Assembly: GCA_944474755.1 (NCBI GenBank)
Contig: OX104115.1
Location: forward strand, 63,616,648 to 63,680,647
Reading direction: 5' to 3'
Source: Limnoperna fortunei
Taxonomy: Eukaryota; Mollusca; Bivalvia; Mytilida; Modiolidae
DNA: 64,000 nt
This document shows, piece by piece, positions 57,807 to 64,000 of this stretch (positions within the stretch are counted from its first letter, which is position 1; every line of letters begins with the position of its first letter). Made by a program: the position numbers and the translations under genes. The notes beneath the pieces were generated by a model. That model saw only the letters and a program-made list of their open reading frames with translations. It had not been told where the DNA came from and did not search any database.

Positions 57807-58655
57807 TTCAAACTAAAGAAAATACTTTATTCATACATTTTATTAAATTAAATTTATTACATCTATTTCATGATATAGCACTATACATCAAATAATGGAA
57901 TAATAATAATTAAGTCGATGATGCCTGTCTGGTAACGTTCCTTTAACATTATTTGACAAGTGCTTGAACATATTATAACATAGTTTATCCTTACAAGTAG
58001 AACTGTTGTTAGTATCAGATATGGCTTTTCTATAGGAGTTTCTAAATGTATACCATTTGCAATTAAGTCATGTATTTCTTTTTTTCCTGGTGATTTACCC
58101 TTATTTACACAGAAACATTCTTCATTTGGTTTGGTATTGCTATTTAAGCTATTGCAATATGATTCACAGTGCTGTGTCTGCGTATTTCTTAGGAACTTAC
58201 TACATTTTTTTTTCTTTGTCTTTATATATAGTCAATAAAATCATCCCCTCTACCAGTGTGCTTGGCTCTATTTCTGGCCTTGTTTGGGGGTTTTGACTTT
58301 TCACCCTTTTTTATACTATTTCTTAGCTTGCAATGTTCAAAGGGTTGACATGTGAACACTATTAATTGGTAATGGTACAAGCTCATCATCTCAATCTCTT
58401 TTAAAGCTCATTTGAAGCTTAATAAATTGGCTTTGGACATTATAAGACAAGTTTATTTTATTGACAAATAATGTATATTTGTAACATTGTAGTCAATTTT
58501 TAAGTTAATTTTATTTAATTTGAAACCATCCATTCTTGTTTATATTTTATTTTGATATTTTTCTAGTCAATTCAGTTTCTCAATGTCTACTATACTTTAT
58601 TATAATTTTCAAGGTAAATACAGGTAAACTAATTATGGCATTCCCCTTGATAGAC

Positions 58656-58733
58656 CCCATAATCCCCCTACCTAATGAGGTGTTGTTTTTATCCAGTAGG
58701 CGTTCGGGGAACACACCATGCTTGTGGAAACCT
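58656..58733 (-). repeat. Inner inverted repeat, right
   Basis: Reverse counterpart of 57438-57515 (ATCCAGTAGGCGTTCGGGGA A). Confidence 0.65.
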
Positions 58734-58888
58734 TATGTGAACATAATTAAAACAGAATATATACTAATTTATGATTTATATCATTTTATTAATAATAATA
58801 ACAAACCAGAAACATAAATTAAATAATATAATTTTAGCACCTACATTTAGGGAAAATACATATATTTACACAAGTAGCAATTTGTACG

Positions 58889-59182
58889 TCAGATTATATA
58901 TCTGGGCAGAGTCCTCGCGTCTTTTGTCTTTGGTCGTTGTTTTTGTCCCGGCTTACGTGCCAAACGTCTTGCATTGGGTATTATTAATCGGCCATCCGTC
59001 GATTCTATTAACTTGATGTCAAAATTGAAGTCTTTAAGAAATCTGAGGTAAAGTTTGTCTTTTTCGTCGTCGGGCTTTCCGGTCCATGTGTTGTACGTCA
59101 CGTAAATATTGTCCAAATAGATGACCACCCACACTTTGCAGCACAGTCTAGAGTAGACGAGACATAATTTGGTGATACCCAT
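58889..59182 (-). other. Overlapping open frame after the OTU-like exon
   Basis: Relative to the OTU-like exon this frame is -1 and stays open from before 59182 to 58889. It encodes VTYNTWTGKPDDEKDKLYLR and a very basic end (RRLARKPGQKQRPKTK). It could be the continuation of the OTU-like protein after a frameshift, mutational or programmed at the A7 run (59188-59194), or simply a chance frame. Confidence 0.35.
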
Positions 59183-59505
59183 ATAAGTTTTTTTGCTATT
59201 GGAAGAGTTGTGTACTTATCTTTTTGCAAAACCATTTCTATACAAGTACGTACTCGTAGTTCGGTTGAAATCTCTTCTGAACCACAAATAGACATAGACA
59301 CAGCGTTAAATAAACATGAACCGTTTTCAGAAACAGAAAAGGGAACACCGATGTCATGAACATTGCACTGGTGTAAATAATTTTGTGATATTTTGTCAAT
59401 GATGTTGTGGTTTTTGCTATTTATTTTCGGTACGACATATGAAGGGAGAGTATTGTTTTCTCTGGTGGCAACGTCTTCTAGTTGAAGAAAACCATGCTTA
59501 CTGGC
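59098..59505 (-). CDS. OTU/vertnin-like protein, exon 2
   Basis: Acceptor CTTTTTTTCAG precedes 59505; phase 0. It encodes 135 residues to a TGA at 59098. The first 50 residues are polar (ASKHGFLQLEDVATREN). The core is VSENGSCLFNAVSMSICGSE, then ELRVRTCIEMV, and near the end CGWSSIW. This is the pattern of the OTU-like fold in vertnin-like proteins, common in mollusc genomes: (D)GxxLFxAxSxxLxGxE, ELRVRTxxE, WSSxW. The Cys in GSCLF is at the place of the OTU protease nucleophile, but the Asp before it is Glu-Asn and no catalytic His is evident because the frame ends early. The family has an extended C-terminal part that is missing here. Confidence 0.6.
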   Translation of the reverse strand, partial: ASKHGFLQLEDVATRENNTLPSYVVPKINSKNHNIIDKISQNYLHQCNVHDIGVPFSVSENGSCLFNAVSMSICGSEEISTELRVRTCIEMVLQKDKYTTLPIAKKLIWVSPNYVSSTLDCAAKCGWSSIWTIFT

Positions 59506-60006
59506 CTGAAAAAAAGAGATAATAAGTTTTACAAGATGAATTTTTTACAGTCCACTTGTAGAGCAAATGTAACAACCTACTTTGTAATAACAACGCACTT
59601 TGTAATAAAATTTGAAAAAAAAAATTAAATTAAAGTTGTCTAACTGTATGCATAGCACTGTTTGGCTATTTAAGTCATAAATTATTACAGAGCAATCCTC
59701 ACATACAAATATGTGAACATTGATGATTAAGAAATATTTTGTGAAAATTATAATTTTAGAATGTTTAGCCTCAAATTAAATCAACACTATACTGAGTACT
59801 GCAGACGAAAAACGGGAACATATTTAATGCACTTTTTCTAGTAATATTAAACAATAATAATTATAACAGAAAATAACACATTTATACAGCAACGTTATTT
59901 TTAGGACACACTTATAAATCGACCTATTTAATATGCTGATACAAGATGTAATTTTCCTGCTACTTCAAAACAGATTTAAAGCAGAAATTAGATATAAATA
60001 TATTAC

Positions 60007-60066
60007 CTCATGAAGTCTTTCTAGACATCTATTGTAGTCGTAACCTGAACTCCACGGACGCCACAT
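60007..60066 (-). CDS. OTU/vertnin-like protein, exon 1
   Basis: ATG at 60066-60064 opens 20 codons: MWRPWSSGYDYNRCLERLHE. It ends in a GAG|GTAATA donor, phase 0, matching exon 2. The intron would be 501 bp. Together the exons give a 155-residue product. The short Trp/Arg-rich start is protein-like but unknown to me, and the promoter was not identified. Confidence 0.5.
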
Positions 60067-60503
60067 TTTTTATTTATTTACTTAGATGAACTACCGCTTG
60101 TTCAAGAATGACAATAGATACGACTTTAATTTATATTTATATATATTTCAAGTCACACAGATTTTCTTGTGATTTTCTCATAATAACTCAATATTTTCGG
60201 TGCTTTGAAGTTAAAGTGTTTTAAGTTTATTTAGCTATTTCAACACGAACATTTCACTAAATTAGTAAAAACAAAATATCTTTTGAAAATTGTTGCCACC
60301 ACGCTTAAAGTGTCTATATTTGTTTATCAATTATCTAAAATTAGTTAGGATCAAACATCAATGTTGTTTATAAGTTTTAGTTTATGTGTTAATTGCTCAT
60401 TTAAGATATATTATAATGACCATATTATTGTTTTAATAAAATACATGTTTCATTAATCAGAACTTTCTATTATGTGAGTTAGTGCAGTTGTGTTTTATCG
60501 ATT

Positions 60504-60749
60504 TTCGGTTGAGTGAACACATTACACAGGTGACCCGGTAATTAACAATACAAAAATCGGCACGTGCCGATAAAAATGCAAATATCTCTAAAACTACAAA
60601 ATAAAAAAAAACCAAACTTGGTATAAACTATATTTATGCATTACTCTTTGATATTATGTGTTGTTTGTTGTAATTACTGTTATCCTTCATGTTGTTAGTG
60701 CACTTTTCTACTTGTTAGTGCACTAACTAGTAGTTTGCGGTATTTCTAC
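60504..60749 (-). repeat. Right inverted repeat of the 3.57-kb element
   Basis: 246 bp, reverse counterpart of 57182-57407. Confidence 0.9.
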
Positions 60750-61642
60750 ACACCGTATGATGCAGGCCGTATGACATCGTTACTTCGAAATTAGAGTAAT
60801 ATCAAAAGATAATCAAGTTGTTATAAAAATTTACACTGTAATAAAATTAATTCAAAGGGACACGTTATCCTCTATTACCTGTGGTGACTGCAATTAACAT
60901 ATTAACAATTAACGTCTCTTACTAGTCCACCTTTGCAACCCAGGTAGCTACACGTAAATGACACGTATACATAAAATAAAGAACAACTTTTATACATAGT
61001 AACCATAATTACAATAAAATTACGTTTTCGTATTTTCAACTAACTTTAAAGTGCATGACGATTCACGCGTTTCTTGCTTATTTTTAAAATTTTATTGTAT
61101 ATTGAAATTTAAAAAAAACACGTATGTTTAGAATACAAAATGCATCTATGGTCTTGTATTATTAAAGTGCTGTGAAGAAATATTCTTATACTGTGCAACT
61201 AACTAAATTAACTAAAAAGGTATGCTCGACTTCATCCCTCTTTCCTTGCCGAAATGTTGGGGCTTCCACCAGGTTCTCGCGATTCCTTCTCCATTACAAA
61301 TGTGACCCGCCCCACCCCCTTTGCTGAAATGGACTGAAAGTGGCTTATAACTTCAAACAAGAAATCAAATTATTTTTCAGATAATCAAAAACCTTAACAA
61401 ATTGTAAACTTAAGTGCAAATATTTTGAGTTTTAGGTGTATTTACAACGCATTAAACTTTTAAAAGACATTGTGGCGATTATTTGTTTTGAAATACGTCT
61501 TGAGTTATGTTGATTCAGAGCTAATTACAATCTTTAAAAAAAATAATTTTCGTCTCACTTAAATCACAGTACATTACTGTTATTTTTTAAGGTTGATTGA
61601 TTAGCGGAGATGTTATCGAACTTAATCCTCTGTTATAAATGA
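60750..61642. other. Non-coding stretch
   Basis: No gene, RNA or repeat recognised. Confidence 0.45.
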
Positions 61643-61897
61643 TCACGCATTGTTTCGAGCGTGACATTGTACGTTGAAAACCAATGGTGCACTCGATTTG
61701 AATTCATGTTTGTCAGGTACTTGTCCAGGGTCGGTGATTCTCTCCCATGTAAAGATTTAAAGCGTTCAATTTTAAAGCTAGATTGGTATACTTTCGACAA
61801 TAAAGAAGAAGTAACCTACACAACGCTACATAGAGTTTTCCGATATTTACAACAGGGACGAAAGAAAGCACCTCTTGATAAAAGAAACTTCCTTTAA
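61643..61897 (+). CDS. Protein-like open frame of unknown identity
   Basis: An in-frame TGA lies at about 61640, and the frame is then open for about 85 codons to TAA at 61895. Composition is protein-like rather than AT-driven: YVENQWCTRFEFMFVRYLSR, LPCKDLKRSILKLDWYTFDN, LHRVFRYLQQGRKKAPLDKR. There is no good ATG at the start (first ATG at about 61706) and no clear acceptor, so it may be a last exon or a retroposed fragment. I cannot assign a family. Confidence 0.35.
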   Translation, partial: SRIVSSVTLYVENQWCTRFEFMFVRYLSRVGDSLPCKDLKRSILKLDWYTFDNKEEVTYTTLHRVFRYLQQGRKKAPLDKRNFL

Positions 61898-62344
61898 ATT
61901 CATAACTGGAAATGGATGAATTACATTACTAGTATAAAGTGATGATTCTGTATCGTTGTCTAGGATGATCGCGCATAATTACCATATAAATGAGTCATTC
62001 CTACGATTGGTAACTTCCCGCGACGACGCACACTTATTTACCACCTAATACATTTATACAATCATTAGATGTAGATAAGAAAACAAAAATAGTTTTAACT
62101 AAAAAAAAGTACATGTAATGACAACAGTTTTGTAGTTTACACTTAGTACTGTACAAAAACGCGTCTGTGAATATCGTTAACGCTCTTTTTAAATTTTAAA
62201 AAGAGGTGTCAGTAATATTATTGAATAAAAATATAGTTTAAAGAATATACTATTATTGCTGAATATATAAATATTTGATTGATTGACGTGCACCAAGCAA
62301 TATTTTAGCTTATTTTTGGGACTTATGAATATTGGAATTTACAT
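61898..62344. other. Non-coding stretch
   Basis: AT-rich. It ends with a TTGATTGATTGACGTGCACC AAGCAATATTTTAGC block resembling the start of the repeat at 44215. Confidence 0.45.
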
Positions 62345-63432
62345 ATAAACAAAATAACCAAACAAATACTAACACGTGACCGTCGACCTTGAATTGAAAC
62401 ATTCCAAACAATAAAAATATAGGTCAAGTATAAAAAGAACACGTCGTAAAAGGATCAATTTATTTTGATTAAATACTTCAACAAGTACATGTATAAATAT
62501 GTGAGGTCATCCATAATAAAAACACTATTGTGCTTTTGGGGGGATCTTTTAATGTTGTATGGACATTTTTAATTAAGTTGTGTTTATCAATGGGTATCAC
62601 CATTGTCGTCTATTGTAGTTTTACACAATACTTGTATTTAAGACCATATTGATGTTGCCAAGCTAGAAGAAAAAATATAAAAAATAGTAAAATATAGTTA
62701 AATTTTGCATAATATTCTATGATGTTTATTAATTTAGCAGTGATACGCAGGTCCTATACAAGCATTACAATAACTAGTTAATACCCACGATCTGTTGTCA
62801 ATGTGCGATTATTGTGCAAGTATTTTTCGTCGTTTTATAATTTTGTAAACGTTGAATACAATAGTGTGATTTCTGCACGATTGTTTATAAGGTAGCAATA
62901 AAGTTATCTTACAAAAAATGGTTAGGGGTGCTTTTTTATTCTTGTTTATGACAAAAATTTGCGTCTCTCGTTTGACAAACTAAATTTCCCAGTCCATAGC
63001 TACTCCTGTCCCAAGATACGAAATGTGTTCTTTCCTTTGTGTGTCAATTATTATGTTTCACCTGAGCCTGATATTAAACTATTTATAAAGATGCCATTTC
63101 AACACATATAAGTTGTTATGACATAACATTTCTTACGCAAATTGATCGATATATTGTGTATAGTAAATTCATTTTAAAGTTTAGTATGACCAATATATAA
63201 CATTTAAGGCTTCATTTTTACGTCAAGTATATAATTGTTATTTTTACGACACATTATTTTATCATCACAGTTCATTGGAAAGATAGTGGCGTGTGGATAG
63301 CAATGGTCTTGTGAGCTGTCTATATTTGGAGAAGTAATCTGCATATGGTTTTCATAAAAATCCTGCAGGTTTTTGCCAACAATATCAGTAAAAGTGTTGT
63401 TGGAGCTGTTCAAAATTACGAAAGATGTGATA
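62345..63432 (+). pseudogene. Plus-strand cysteine-rich copy 14
   Basis: Collinear with copy 3 (41565-42722). Promoter block ACACGTGACCGTCGACCTTG; exon 1 near 62518 without ATG. Exon 2 (63271-63432) begins HWKDSGVWIA (first Cys replaced by Trp), has a 2-base loss in GCAGATGG and a TAA in QQYQ*KCCWSCSKL. The CC-x2-C end survives (TGTTGTTGGAGCTGTTC). Confidence 0.7.
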
Positions 63433-64000
63433 TATATTAAATAAAGCAAACGAACACTTTAATAATAAAAATGGCAGGTTTACACAATTATTATGGTACT
63501 ATTAATATTTTATTAAATGGTGTTACTACAGTACTTGCACCCGTACACGCAACACTTTGACTGATTGATTACTGATTGCTGACGGATTTTGAAACACCGA
63601 CGGATCGCTGACTGATTGATGACGAATATATCCGTCCAAAATTATGAATCCATCATAACATTGGTAACCGTCAGCGATCACTGTCACTGCGATCAGTCCA
63701 ATCAGTGCGATCCAGACCATTTAATTATATGTATAAATCTGTCAGTTTATAGAGAGATACGTATAAATTAATAATTTAAAGATGAAACGAATTCTGCGTC
63801 ATTTGTATATTATATATGCATTGATAATTTAATTTATAATAAAATAAACGTAAGTATTCAAAAGAATTGTTAATACAAATGTCTCGTTCTAAAAAAAATA
63901 AATACACATATTTAATAAAAAACAAAAAATTTTTTTTTTCGTTATATCATTTAAGCAAATTTCTTTAAGGCAGGACATATCTGCGGGTCATGCCCTGTTA
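63433..64000. repeat. Downstream flank of copy 14, duplicate of 42723-43275
   Basis: It includes the dyad-rich block at 63520-63718 and continues collinear with the flank of copy 3 to the end of the window (GCAAATTTCTTTAAGG.AGGA CATATCTG). Confidence 0.75.

Larger units (their letters stand above)
57182..60749. mobile_element. 3.57-kb element bounded by long inverted repeats, carrying an OTU-like gene
   Basis: The left arm 57182-57407 and right arm 60504-60749 are near-identical inverted copies. Outer end: GTAGAAATACCGCAAACTAC. Inner end: GTGTTCACTCAACCGAA. Both contain CGGCACGTGCCG. The right arm has about 20 extra bases (a second CTTGTTAGTGCACTAA). Inside lies a two-exon minus-strand gene with an OTU/vertnin-like motif. 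I find no transposase and no clear target duplication at the outer edges, so it could also be an inverted segmental duplication. It interrupts the cysteine-rich array. Confidence 0.6.

Noticed and set aside
63526..63720. 64-residue minus frame with a hydrophobic start resembling a signal peptide
   Set aside because: It is generated by the short inverted words of the dyad-rich block; the equivalent frame at 42800-42985 is not open.

Overview
This is eukaryotic, AT-rich, gene-poor DNA, almost certainly from a mytilid bivalve (Mytilus or a close relative). There are no operons or ribosome binding sites. The few coding segments are short exons with GT/AG borders and SINE, LINE and TIR repeats are frequent. 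Two dispersed repeats match sequences I know from Mytilus genomes and transcripts: one contains the block GACGAAACGCGCGTCTGGCG (about 19985-20330) and the other a GACGGGTGC-type block (about 18598-18790 and, inverted, 28890-29085). These family assignments come from memory and were not searched.

Layout. 1-9.2 kb: an L1/Tx1-like LINE fragment, a cluster of EcoRI-centred palindromes, three copies of a foldback element, tRNA-derived pieces and a second LINE scrap. 9.2-10.3 kb: two exon-like segments on the minus strand (a Thr/Ser-rich repeat segment and a transmembrane plus proline-rich tail). 10.4-16.4 kb: a SINE with a 15-bp target duplication, then a decayed minus-strand LINE (ORF1 and ORF2). 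16.4-30.3 kb: dispersed repeats, microsatellites and long stretches with no recognisable gene. 30.3-64 kb: the main interest, a tandem family of small secreted cysteine-rich protein genes.

That family has a signal-peptide exon, a cysteine exon with spacing C-x13-C-x18-C-x6-C-C-x2-C, and a variable tail exon. On the minus strand (34301-30317) one promoter and signal exon is followed by two complete exon pairs (2a/3a, then 2b/3b) whose intron phases allow either pair but not a mixture of two cysteine exons. Upstream is a decayed third minus copy. Then comes a large inverted repeat (36.5-38.4 kb) with a TIR element in its spacer. Beyond it about 14 plus-strand copies (38.9-55.8 kb and 62.3-64 kb) are nearly all broken: stops in the signal exon, lost start codons, a shared frameshift. 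Part of this array is a recent 4.1-kb duplication.

Inserted between the last two plus copies is a 3.57-kb segment (57182-60749) bounded by inverted repeats of about 226-246 bp. It contains a two-exon minus-strand gene with an OTU/vertnin-like motif and looks like an uncharacterised mobile element carrying that gene.

The best candidates for something undescribed are the cysteine-rich gene with phase-locked duplicated exon pairs, its promoter-level conserved dyads, and the inverted-repeat element with the OTU-like gene.
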